Shown here: positions 44,982 to 53,669 of the stretch, piece after piece
Layout of the letters: the number at the start of each line of letters is the position of its first letter
Position numbering within the stretch: the stretch's first letter is position 1
Source: Polyangiaceae bacterium
GTDB taxonomy: Bacteria > Myxococcota_A > Polyangia > Polyangiales > Polyangiaceae
NCBI GenBank assembly: GCA_016712345.1
Contig: JADJRH010000011.1
Location: forward strand, 372,001 to 436,000
DNA length: 64,000 bases
Reading direction: 5' to 3'
Notes under the pieces: model-generated
The model's input: only the letters and a program-made list of their open reading frames with translations
What the model was told of the DNA's origin: nothing
Database searches by the model: none
Translations under genes and position numbers: made by a program

Positions 44982-45601
44982 GCGGCATCGGCACGTTCGA
45001 TCTTCTGTTTTTTGGGCTGACAACCCTGCTTGTTCTGCTTGGTGGAATTGGCACGGTCGCCGCAAAAAATCCCATTCGCGGCGCCATGGGATTGCTCACG
45101 GCGATCGTCGGCATCGCCGGGATGTATCTGCAACTCGCGGCCGAGTTCCTCGCCGCAATTCAGATCATTGTGTACGCAGGCGCGGTCGTCGTTCTGTTTC
45201 TGTTCGTGATCATGCTTCTTGGACCGCAGGCCACCACAAGCGCGGGTGCGGCCGGAACGAAGGTGTCGCGCTACTTCGGCGCGGGCGTTCTGCTCGTGAC
45301 TTCCGTCGGCGCCATGTCGCTCCTGTGGCGCACGCGAACCGAGATCGCGGCTCTTCCAAAGCTCCCGCCGGGGCACGGGACCATTGAAGGGATCGGCCGC
45401 GAACTGTTCACAACGCACATTGTGCCGTTTGAGCTTTCGGGTGCGCTGCTTCTCGTTGCCGTTGTCGGCGCCGTTGCGGTGGCGCGCGGCAAACAGATCG
45501 ACCCAACGTCGGCGGTCAAAGTGGCCGTTGCAAAAAAGCCTACAAAACAAGCTTCAGGTGAAGCCGAAGCCCATACCGCCCACGCGAAGGAGGCAGGATG
45601 A
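44978..45601 (+). CDS. nuoJ: NADH-quinone oxidoreductase subunit J
   Basis: 207 aa, five TM helices of the Complex I membrane arm: LLFFGLTTLLVLLGGIGTVA, NPIRGAMGLLTAIVGIAGMY, LAAIQIIVYAGAVVVLFLFV (the pi-bulge helix), then two more. The Ala/Lys-rich C-terminus is slightly long. ATGA overlaps at both ends (nuoF and nuoK). Confidence 0.95.
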   Translation: MSGIGTFDLLFFGLTTLLVLLGGIGTVAAKNPIRGAMGLLTAIVGIAGMYLQLAAEFLAAIQIIVYAGAVVVLFLFVIMLLGPQATTSAGAAGTKVSRYFGAGVLLVTSVGAMSLLWRTRTEIAALPKLPPGHGTIEGIGRELFTTHIVPFELSGALLLVAVVGAVAVARGKQIDPTSAVKVAVAKKPTKQASGEAEAHTAHAKEAG

Positions 45602-45909
45602 GCACCGTCCCCGTTGAATATTTTCTCATCGTCGCGGCGGTTCTCTTCGTTGTCGGCGCCGTCGGCTTTCTTTTAAGGCGAAATCTGCTCGTCCTGCTGA
45701 TGAGCATTGAGCTGATGTTGAACAGCGTGAACCTCACGCTCGTTGCGTACAACCGGCTGCACGCCGCCAATCACGCCGGCCAAAATCTGGCCTTTTTCGT
45801 GATCGCGGTGGCAGCGGCTGAAGCTGCTGTGGGCCTTGCGATCGTCCTCGCGTTTTTCCGTGTTCGAAAAACGATTCACTCGGACGAAGCGAACCTTCTC
45901 AAGAACTAG
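45598..45909 (+). CDS. nuoK: NADH-quinone oxidoreductase subunit K
   Basis: 103 aa, three TM helices: FLIVAAVLFVVGAVGFLLRR, NLLVLLMSIELMLNSVNLTL with the conserved membrane Glu in MSIELMLNS, and AAEAAVGLAIVLAFFR with the second conserved Glu. Part of the proton channel of Complex I. 4-nt overlap with nuoJ. Confidence 0.97.
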   Translation: MSTVPVEYFLIVAAVLFVVGAVGFLLRRNLLVLLMSIELMLNSVNLTLVAYNRLHAANHAGQNLAFFVIAVAAAEAAVGLAIVLAFFRVRKTIHSDEANLLKN

Positions 45910-45924
45910 GTCGGAGCCAGGAAA

Positions 45925-48528
45925 GTGCTAGGAAACCAGTTTGACACGAAGGACTTTGCGCTGCTCGCGGTGGTGCTTTTGCTCCCCGCGATCGGCGCCT
46001 TCGTGAACGGGGTGTTCGGCAAGCGGCTCGGCAAAGAAGCCGTTCGCTTGATGGCGCTCACCGCGATCGGTGGAGCGTTTTTGGCCAGCGTGGTCACGTT
46101 CCTGAGCGTTCCGCACGACGGCGGACGGCTCTCTTGGACGGTCTGGCGCTGGATGAGCGTGACCGGACAATCGGGCAACAGTGTACCCATTGACGTGAAG
46201 TTCAGCGTCGACGCAATGACCGCGACGATGATGCTCGTCGTGACGGGGGTGGGCTTTCTCATCCACCTCTACGCGTCGGAGTACATGAAAAAAGACCCCG
46301 GCTATCACCGGTTCTTTTGCTACCTAAACCTCTTTTGCTTCGCGATGCTGTTGCTCATCACCGGCGACAACCTTCCCGTGCTCTTCGTGGGTTGGGAAGG
46401 CGTCGGCATGTGCAGCTACCTCCTCATCGGGTTTTGGTTTGACGATGAGAAAAATGCGCGCGCCGGCAAAAAGGCGTTCATCGTTAATCGCATCGGCGAT
46501 TTCGGCCTCATCCTGGCCATGGCGCTGCTCGTTTATTACTGCGGCAGCCTCACCTGGGAAGGCATCGACAACAGCAAGCTGAGCCTCCTCGCCCCGGTAA
46601 AAATCTGGCCGATCGGCAACCTTTCAAAAGAAACGCTGCCGGTGTTTTTGGGCAACATCATCATCCCCGACAAGCCGGTCCAAGTGTACGCAGCAACGCT
46701 CGTTGCGCTGGCGCTGTTCCTCGGCTGCGCCGGCAAGAGCGCTCAGGTGCCGCTGTACATTTGGCTTCCTGATGCAATGGCCGGCCCCACGCCGGTGTCC
46801 GCGCTCATCCACGCCGCAACCATGGTCACCGCCGGTGTGTACCTCGTCGCGCGTCTCCATTTCGTGTTTTTGCTCTCGCCCGCGGCAATGGCCGTGGTCG
46901 CCGTCATCGGCGTTGTCACCGCGCTCCTCGCAGCGAGTATCGGATTGTTCCAGCACGACCTCAAAAAGGTGCTTGCGTACTCAACCGTCAGCCAGCTCGG
47001 CTTCATGTTCATCGGCGTCGGCGTCGGCGCATTCGCGGCCGGGTTTTTCCACGTCTTCACGCACGCGTTTTTCAAGGCCTGCCTCTTCCTCGGCGCCGGC
47101 AGCGTCATTCACGCAATGCACGCTCGCATTCACGACACCGACCGTTCGCAGGACATGCGAAATATGGGCGGCCTCAAGCGCTTCATGCCCATCACGCGGT
47201 GGACATTTTTCGCTTCGTGCTGCGCGATCGCCGGGTTTCCGCTCACCGCCGGCTTCTGGTCCAAAGACGAAATTTTGTGGAGCGCGTTCTCCAACAACGT
47301 GGTGAACAGCAAAGCCGCGGCCACACCGCGCATGGCGCCGTACGAGTGGCCGCCCTGGCTTGGCCAAGCGATCTATTGGGGCGCGATCCTCGCGGCAACA
47401 ATGACCGCGTTTTACATGTTCCGCGCGTACTTCATGACCTTCCACGGCAACTTCCGCGGCTGGTCCATTGTTCGCGGTTGGACGGATCCGCACGCCGGTC
47501 ACGACCACCACGATCATCACGAAGAGCACGACACATCCAAGCCGCTCGAAGGGCCCGAGCCGCATGAATCGCCCGCGCCGATGACGGCGCCGCTTGTGGT
47601 TCTCGCCGCGTTTGCTCTTTTCGCCGGCTTCCTCAATGCGCACCCCATTCACATCGCACCGCTCGGGCATTTCCTTGAGCCGGTGTTCAAAGGCGCTGAA
47701 GGTTTCGTGAGCGAACGCGAGGGCGCCAAAGGCCTCATGTGGGTCATGATGGCGCCGGGATTCGCGGCGTTTCTCGTGGGCACAGCGGCCGCGATGTATG
47801 TGTACCTCAATCGCGCCGGCCAGCCTGAAAAGGTCTTCGCCGAAAAGGCCGGCGGCCTGTACCGCTTGATCTACGACAAGTGGCGCATCGACGAACTTTA
47901 CGACGCGACGGTTGTTGGAATGGTCGACGCCCTCGCCGACATTTTCACCATGGCCGACAAGTGGTTCATCGACGGCGTTCTCGCGCGCCTCACGGCCATG
48001 CTCACAGCACTCGCGGGCACACTCCTTCGAACGCTGCAAACCGGGCGCATTCAGGTGTACGCAGCCGTCATGCTCCTCGGTCTCGGAGGCGTCGGCTGGT
48101 TCATGGTGTACCCCCACGCCGACGTCACAGCCGACGACACATCGCTTCGATCCACGGGCGAAGTGAAGCTCGCAGCGGCACCCGGCTATGGGTACACATT
48201 CCGCTGGGAGGGCCTCACAGGCACCGACTCGCAGCTCACCGAGCGCAGCGCCGTCACCGTGCGCCTTCAACCGGGTGAAAAGAAAAACGTCACAGTGTTC
48301 GTAAAAAACGCTTTCCAGCTTGAAACAAGCCACACCGTTGCGTTGGAGCGACCGGGATTGCCTCCGGGAGCAAAAGCGCAGTCCGATGGCAAGGGAGCGG
48401 CTCCTCCCAACGTGCCCGGCATGGTCCGGCCCGATATCCCCACCGGTGAAATTCCGGCCGACGACATTCACAAGCTCCTGCTCCCGCGCGGCGCCGATCA
48501 GGGCAACAACAAGGGAGCCGAAAAATGA
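45925..48528 (+). CDS. nuoL: NADH-quinone oxidoreductase subunit L with extra C-terminal domain
   Basis: 867 aa from GTG 45925; usual NuoL is about 610-660 aa. The antiporter-like core is normal: GDNLPVLFVGWEGVGMCSYL, FIVNRIGDFGLILAMALLVY, SAQVPLYIWLPDAMAGPTPV, ALIHAATMVTAGVYLVAR, AYSTVSQLGFMFIG. A His-rich loop (HAGHDHHDHHEEHD) occurs near residue 530. After the last transmembrane helix (about 710-730) there are ~135 extra residues: a small beta domain (GYGYTFRWEGLTG, SAVTVRLQPGEKKNVTVFVK) and a Pro/Gly tail, resembling an Ig-like FixG-type domain. It overlaps nuoM by 4 nt. Confidence 0.94.
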   Translation: MLGNQFDTKDFALLAVVLLLPAIGAFVNGVFGKRLGKEAVRLMALTAIGGAFLASVVTFLSVPHDGGRLSWTVWRWMSVTGQSGNSVPIDVKFSVDAMTATMMLVVTGVGFLIHLYASEYMKKDPGYHRFFCYLNLFCFAMLLLITGDNLPVLFVGWEGVGMCSYLLIGFWFDDEKNARAGKKAFIVNRIGDFGLILAMALLVYYCGSLTWEGIDNSKLSLLAPVKIWPIGNLSKETLPVFLGNIIIPDKPVQVYAATLVALALFLGCAGKSAQVPLYIWLPDAMAGPTPVSALIHAATMVTAGVYLVARLHFVFLLSPAAMAVVAVIGVVTALLAASIGLFQHDLKKVLAYSTVSQLGFMFIGVGVGAFAAGFFHVFTHAFFKACLFLGAGSVIHAMHARIHDTDRSQDMRNMGGLKRFMPITRWTFFASCCAIAGFPLTAGFWSKDEILWSAFSNNVVNSKAAATPRMAPYEWPPWLGQAIYWGAILAATMTAFYMFRAYFMTFHGNFRGWSIVRGWTDPHAGHDHHDHHEEHDTSKPLEGPEPHESPAPMTAPLVVLAAFALFAGFLNAHPIHIAPLGHFLEPVFKGAEGFVSEREGAKGLMWVMMAPGFAAFLVGTAAAMYVYLNRAGQPEKVFAEKAGGLYRLIYDKWRIDELYDATVVGMVDALADIFTMADKWFIDGVLARLTAMLTALAGTLLRTLQTGRIQVYAAVMLLGLGGVGWFMVYPHADVTADDTSLRSTGEVKLAAAPGYGYTFRWEGLTGTDSQLTERSAVTVRLQPGEKKNVTVFVKNAFQLETSHTVALERPGLPPGAKAQSDGKGAAPPNVPGMVRPDIPTGEIPADDIHKLLLPRGADQGNNKGAEK

Positions 48529-50426
48529 ACATCTTTTCGATGCTCTTTCGCTACTGGCCGGCGATTGCCGCCGCGGCAATCGCAGCCATGGTGCCGAGCG
48601 CGCCGCTCAAATTGCGGGCCGTGGGCAAAGATGAAGCCGACGACGCAGCCGCATCGGCCCCCACCACGAAGCTCCGTGTCGGCCTTGCAATCATCGCAGG
48701 CCTCACGGCGCTCGCGGTGCAGGCGCTCGTCACCGGCGCCGATGCGCCCGTGCCCGACGGCGCCGCGCACGACGAGTGGCGCCATCTGCTCAATGTACTC
48801 ATCGGCCTGCCGCTGGTCGGCGCCGTCGCCGTCCTCTTCATGCCGCGCCAAATGCTCTCGCTGCTTCGTGGCTTCACGCTTGCGGTGCTCGGCGTCGGCT
48901 TCATTGCTTCGCTCTGGCTGCTCGCAACGCCCATGACAGCGGGCTGGCACTTCCAATACATCCGCCACTGGATTCCCGCGCTCGGCGTTCGCTATCACGT
49001 GGCTGTCGACGGCATCAGCCTCTGGCTCGTGGTGCTCACCACGTTCATCACGCCCATCGCTGCGTACGCATCGTTCAGCTCCATCAAAACGCGCATTAAA
49101 GAACTGTGTTTCGCGTTTCTGCTGCTTCAGGGAGCCATGATCGGCGCGTTTCTCGCGCTCGACCTCTTCCTGTTCTACGCGTTCTGGGAGCTGATGCTCG
49201 TGCCGATGTACTTGATGATCGGCATCTGGGGCGGGGCCGACAAGATCAAGGCCGCAGTCAAGTTCTTCCTGTACACAATGGCCGGCAGCGTACTCATGCT
49301 CGGCGCCATGATTTACCTCGTGTGGGCCAATCAAAAGCTCACCGGGCATCTCTCATGGGACTACCTGGCGCTCTCGCGCGTTGCCCTCGCCCGCCCCATG
49401 CAAATGGTCTGCTTCTGGGCGTTCTCGATCGCGTTTTTCATCAAAGTCCCCATGTGGCCGGTGCACACCTGGTTGCCCGACGCCCACGTTCAAGCGCCCA
49501 CCGGCGGCTCCGTCATCCTCGCCGCGGTCATGCTCAAACTCGGAACGTACGCGTACATGCGCTTCTCCATGGGCCTCTTTCCCGGCCCCGCGTCGTCGCT
49601 CTCGGCCAACCTTGCGGGCGTCGCGATCTTGGGCGGCATCTTGTACGGCGCGCTCGTCGCGTGGAAACAGCGCGACATCAAACGCCTCGTTGCGTACTCA
49701 TCCGTTGCCCACCTGGGTTACGTCATGCTCGGCCTCTTCGGAGCCACGCCGAGCGGCATGCAGGGCGCCGTGCTCCAAATGGTCAACCACGGCATTTCCA
49801 CCGGCGCGCTCTTTATGCTCGTCGGCGTGATCTACGACCGGCGCCACACGCGCGAAGTGGGCGATTTCGGCGGCATCGCCAAGGTCATGCCTGTGTACGC
49901 AACAATCTTCGTCATCGTCACGTTCTCGTCGATCGGCGTGCCCGGCACCAACGGCTTCGTTGGTGAATTTATGATCATCAGCGGAACCTTCGTTTCCGAA
50001 CGCCTCGCCAACTTCAGCGGCATCCACACAGTCGGCGCCGCCGCCGGTGTCATCCTCGCCGCTGTGTACATGCTCGGCGTTGTCGAAAAGGTGTTTTTCG
50101 GGCCCCTTTCCAACCCCAAAAACAAACACCTGCCCGACCTAACGGTGCGTGAATCGCTCGCGCTCGCGCCCCTCGTTCTCATGATCTTCGTCATCGGCTT
50201 CGCCCCCAATCTCTTCCTCGACAGAATGAAGGCCAGCGTCGATGCGTTCCACACGCAGTTCAGAACCGTCTCGGGACAAACTGTGCAGTTTTCGCTCGAA
50301 AATGCGGCCCAGTTGCTCCCCGAAGAAACGTTCTCACCCGCGTTCCTGAAAGGCGCCCCTGTGTACACATCTGACAGCACCGGTGATGACAGCGGTGCCA
50401 AGGCCGATGCGGGAGGTGCAAAGTGA
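48525..50426 (+). CDS. nuoM: NADH-quinone oxidoreductase subunit M
   Basis: 633 aa, about 100 longer than usual. Antiporter-like proton-pumping subunit: YHVAVDGISLWLVVLTTFIT, LFLFYAFWELMLVPMYLMIG with the key Glu, VPMWPVHTWLPDAHVQAPTG, GVAILGGILYGALVAWKQRD, LVAYSSVAHLGYVMLG. The N-terminus has an additional hydrophobic segment and a Glu/Asp/Ala stretch (GKDEADDAAASAPTT). A Thr/Asp/Gly-rich tail ends the protein. ATGA overlaps with nuoL and nuoN. Confidence 0.96.
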   Translation: MNIFSMLFRYWPAIAAAAIAAMVPSAPLKLRAVGKDEADDAAASAPTTKLRVGLAIIAGLTALAVQALVTGADAPVPDGAAHDEWRHLLNVLIGLPLVGAVAVLFMPRQMLSLLRGFTLAVLGVGFIASLWLLATPMTAGWHFQYIRHWIPALGVRYHVAVDGISLWLVVLTTFITPIAAYASFSSIKTRIKELCFAFLLLQGAMIGAFLALDLFLFYAFWELMLVPMYLMIGIWGGADKIKAAVKFFLYTMAGSVLMLGAMIYLVWANQKLTGHLSWDYLALSRVALARPMQMVCFWAFSIAFFIKVPMWPVHTWLPDAHVQAPTGGSVILAAVMLKLGTYAYMRFSMGLFPGPASSLSANLAGVAILGGILYGALVAWKQRDIKRLVAYSSVAHLGYVMLGLFGATPSGMQGAVLQMVNHGISTGALFMLVGVIYDRRHTREVGDFGGIAKVMPVYATIFVIVTFSSIGVPGTNGFVGEFMIISGTFVSERLANFSGIHTVGAAAGVILAAVYMLGVVEKVFFGPLSNPKNKHLPDLTVRESLALAPLVLMIFVIGFAPNLFLDRMKASVDAFHTQFRTVSGQTVQFSLENAAQLLPEETFSPAFLKGAPVYTSDSTGDDSGAKADAGGAK

Positions 50427-51943
50427 ACTTTCGCGCCCTTCTCGGAGTGGCCCCGCTCCTCGTCGTTGCACTCGGCGGCGCCCTTCTCATGGTCGCCGAG
50501 GCGTTTTCGCGCCGCCGCGATGATGACGAACATGGGCCCACCGGTCCGTCTTCCGAGCTGGCCCTCGCCACCGCCGTTACCCTTTTCGTCGGGGCGATCT
50601 TCTCCGCCGCGGTTTGGTTCGTCGGCCCTGAAAAGATCGAAGGCGCAAACGCTGTCGCGCCCTACATCGTTGTCGATCGATTCACCACGTTCGTTTCGTT
50701 CATTCTGTGCCTCGGAGCCGGCCTCTCCGCGCTCCTCGCCGGTGGGTACCTCCCCGAGCACAAGCTTGATCGCGGCGAGTTTTACCCGCTCCTCACGTTC
50801 TCCACCGTCGGCGCAATGATCCTCGCCTCCGCGGGCGACGTGCTTTCGCTCTTCATCGGCCTCGAAACAATGTCCCTCGGTGTGTACGCAATGACCGGCT
50901 TCCGCCGCACGTCACCGCGCTCCACTGAAGCCGCCGTTAAATATTTCCTCCTCGGCTCGTTCGCCGCCGCGCTGCTCCTTTACGGCGCCGCGCTTCTCTA
51001 CGGCGCCACCGGCCACACCGACTTCGACGGCATTCGCCAAGCGCTCATCACGCCCGTTGGCAAACCCAACCGCGGGCTCACCCTCATCGCTGCCACCCTC
51101 GTTCTCGTCGGAATGGCCTTCAAAGTGAGCGCCGTGCCGTTTCACATGTGGACGCCCGACGCGTACGAAGGCGCGCCCACACCCGCCACCGGGTACATGG
51201 CCGTCGCCGTCAAAACCGCCGCGTTTGCCTCGCTTCTTCGCGTGCTTCTCGGCGCCCTCGGCCACCCCGACCTAGCGTCTTGGGGCTCCGGCTGGCCGCC
51301 CGTTCTCGCCTTCCTCGCGGTCCTCACAATGACCGTCGCCAACCTCACCGCCGGCCGACAAGAGTCTGTCAAGCGCATGCTTGCGTACTCATCCATCGCC
51401 CACGCCGGCTATGTGTTGGTCGCCGTCGTCGCCATGCCAAAAGCCGGCGCCGAGTCGCAGGGCGCAGTTCTCTTTTACCTCCTTGCGTACACAGTCTCCA
51501 CCGTCGGCGCTTTCGGAGCGCTCATTCTCTGCGGCTCGCGCGGCGCTGAAGCGGTCAGCTATGAAGACCTCGCCGGCCTCGGCAAACGTCATCCCGCCGC
51601 CGCCGCCGCGTTCTCCCTCTTCCTGCTCTCGCTCGCCGGTGTACCCCCCACCGCGGGCTTCTTCGGCAAACTAAACGTCGTCAAAGCAGCCATCGGCGCC
51701 GGCCACATCGCCCTCACCGTTGTGCTCCTCATCAACAGCGTTTTGGCCGCCTACTATTACCTGCGCGTCCTTGTGTACATGTACATGCGTGACCCCGCAC
51801 CCGGCGCGCCCATCGCAAAACCCATGCGCTCCGGTTACGTCGCGGGCGCCCTCGTTCTCGCCGCCATTGCCGTCATTGGCCTCGGACTTTGGCCGGTCCT
51901 CCCGCTCCGCGTGGCCCTCGCCGCTGCCCTCGCCGCCAAATAA
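50423..51943 (+). CDS. nuoN: NADH-quinone oxidoreductase subunit N
   Basis: 506 aa, last gene of the run. Antiporter-like subunit with SLFIGLETMSLGVYAMTGFR (key Glu), EAAVKYFLLGSFAAALLLYG, AFKVSAVPFHMWTPDAYEGA, and RMLAYSSIAHAGYVLVAVVA. About fourteen TM helices. The order F-J-K-L-M-N with 4-nt overlaps shows one tightly coupled operon for the membrane arm plus the NADH module ends. Confidence 0.96.
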   Translation: MNFRALLGVAPLLVVALGGALLMVAEAFSRRRDDDEHGPTGPSSELALATAVTLFVGAIFSAAVWFVGPEKIEGANAVAPYIVVDRFTTFVSFILCLGAGLSALLAGGYLPEHKLDRGEFYPLLTFSTVGAMILASAGDVLSLFIGLETMSLGVYAMTGFRRTSPRSTEAAVKYFLLGSFAAALLLYGAALLYGATGHTDFDGIRQALITPVGKPNRGLTLIAATLVLVGMAFKVSAVPFHMWTPDAYEGAPTPATGYMAVAVKTAAFASLLRVLLGALGHPDLASWGSGWPPVLAFLAVLTMTVANLTAGRQESVKRMLAYSSIAHAGYVLVAVVAMPKAGAESQGAVLFYLLAYTVSTVGAFGALILCGSRGAEAVSYEDLAGLGKRHPAAAAAFSLFLLSLAGVPPTAGFFGKLNVVKAAIGAGHIALTVVLLINSVLAAYYYLRVLVYMYMRDPAPGAPIAKPMRSGYVAGALVLAAIAVIGLGLWPVLPLRVALAAALAAK

Positions 51944-52175
51944 GCCTCGTGCTCCGCGCCTGAGAACGCTCGCTTCCGCACCACCCCACAACCTGAAGCG
52001 TCTCGACGGCTGTCCCGTCGTAATCAACAAACAGATACCCACCCCGCGACCCGGCGTTGATTGTGCAGAACACCGAATCCCCCGCCTAATGTGTACGCTT
52101 GCTCTGGAGCCTTGAAGGCGGCCCAAAGAAAAAGTCAGATCGCTCGGGCGCCCAAATAGATTAGATGTGTACACA
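51944..52175. other. Intergenic region after nuoN, with copy A of a conserved 46-bp sequence
   Basis: 232 bp. At 51984-52031 is the partner of the sequence at 34283-34336: cctgaagcgtct, ctgt and gtcgtaatcaaca at the same spacing. In this copy GACGG-ctgtc-CCGTC forms a small stem inside. The interval also holds GTGTACGC (52091) and GTGTACAC (52167), the latter touching the next gene's start. No gene seen. Confidence 0.45.
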
Positions 52176-53401
52176 ATGATCCCCGCTCCCACCGCACCCA
52201 TCAGCCGCATTCGCTGGTTCTTCCTCGCCAGCGCCGCGCTTTCCGCCGCCGTTGCGTGGGGCCTGCTCCTCCCTCTCGCCGCCGCCGCCGTCCTTGCGTT
52301 CGTCTCTGAAACTCCAATCGACTTCATCCTTCGCAAGATCAAGCGCGAAAACAGCCCCCGCATTCGCTGGCTCGTCACCGTCGGATTTGTCGTCGCCGTT
52401 GTTGCCGGGCTTCTTCTCCCCCTCACATTCGCCGCGATCGCCGCCATCCAAGAGCTGATCGCCCTTCTCTCCAACATCGAGTGGGACCGCGCCGCAGAAT
52501 CCGGCTCCGGCTACCTCTCATGGGTACGCAACTACGCCTCCCGCTACGGCCTTGAAATCCCCGAGGCTGAACTCACCGGTCGCCTCCGCTCGGTCCTCAC
52601 CGACAGTTTCAGCTTCCTCGGCGCCCGCCTCGGCACCCTTATTCGCTCCACCCCCACCATCGCTTTCGACACCGTCATTCTCATCGTCGCGTGGATCTCC
52701 TTCGCCGTTGAAGGCCGCGCCGCCCGCGATCGCGTGTTGCCGCACCTTCTTCCGTGGACAACCGAACGCGAGATCCTCCGCCGCACCACCGCCGAAGTTC
52801 TTCGCAGCGTCCTCGTTGCCAACGTCGTCGTCTCCATCGCGCAGGCAACCCTCTGCTCCGTGGCGCTCATCATCATCGGCCTCCCCCGCGCCCTCGTTTG
52901 GGGCACCCTTTCGTTCTTCCTCTCCTTCGTCCCCGTCGTCGGCACCATGCCCATCACCATCGGCGCCGCCATCTACTGCTACTCGCAAGACCGCGTCGGC
53001 GCCGCCGCCTTCATGATCGCCACCGCCGCCGTCATCGGTCTCGTCGACAACATCCTCCGCCCCGTCTTCATGAAATCGTCCGCAAATCTCAGCTTTTGTG
53101 GACCTTCGTCGCATTCGTCGGCGGCGTCGCCCTACTCGGCCTCCCCGGAGTCATCGTCGGTCCGCTCGCGTTTTCACTCTTCATTGCGTACCTCCGCGCC
53201 ATGGAAGTGCTGCCCGGCGAGGCGTCCAAAACGCCTGAAAAAAGCGATCAACCAACGCCGTCTCCCTCCGCGGACAAGCCCGATTCAAAAGTGTACACAT
53301 CTCCCGCCGGCGCCCCTCAAGCCGCGTCCGCATCCTCAGCGGTTGCCCCCACATCCCCCGCGCCGCGCCCGTCAAAACCCCACAAAAAGAAGCGCCGCTA
53401 A
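52176..53401 (+). pseudogene. AI-2E-family (PerM-like) transporter, split by a frameshift
   Basis: From ATG 52176 the frame encodes a typical AI-2E/PerM exporter: paired N-terminal TM helices (AAVAWGLLLPLAAAAVLAFV), a soluble domain, and the conserved C-terminal membrane part RALVWGTLSFFLSFVPVVGT, GLVDNILRPVFMKSSANL. It then loses frame at about 53084-53094. The missing end continues in the next frame as QLLWTFVAFVGGVALLGLPG, VIVGPLAFSLFIAYLRAMEV and a Ser/Pro/Lys tail to the stop at 53401. One extra base near AATCTCAG would join them. Either a recent inactivation or a sequencing error. Family members export quorum signals or act in envelope homeostasis. Confidence 0.82.
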
Positions 53402-53453
53402 GCCCGGCCCCAAACTTTGGCTGCCCCCCGGGGGCGCTCGCCGCGGCCACCTA

Positions 53454-53589
53454 CCCATTGTGTACGCATTCTGTGTACGCAACAAATGTGTACACACAAG
53501 CCCCTCGCATCTCGCGCCCGGCCCCCCAAGCGGCGTGCTCACTCGCTTCGCTCGCTCCGCGCGCCGCGGGGGGCCCATTGTGTACGCAT
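53454..53589. repeat. Hairpin element flanked by 16-bp direct repeats, with several GTGTAC words
   Basis: CCCATTGTGTACGCAT occurs at 53454-53469 and again at 53574-53589. Between them are another GTGTACGC (53471) and GTGTACAC (53488), and a 56-bp hairpin at 53520-53575 with stem GGCCCCCC-GCGGCG and its complement (14 bp, two-base bulge). It lies in the 268-bp gap between two converging genes, so the hairpin can also terminate transcription. The remaining part of the gap holds nothing recognisable. Confidence 0.65.
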
Positions 53590-53669
53590 CCGTTTCTCGA
53601 ACCGCCGCCGGCCAACGCAAATCACAAAAGTCCGGCGACCGCTGCCAACGGCGGCCCTTTTCCGATGGA

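Noticed and set aside
46981..48579. 532-codon open frame antisense to nuoL
   Set aside because: nuoL is unambiguous, and the antisense product is a His/Arg/Glu-rich shadow without motifs.
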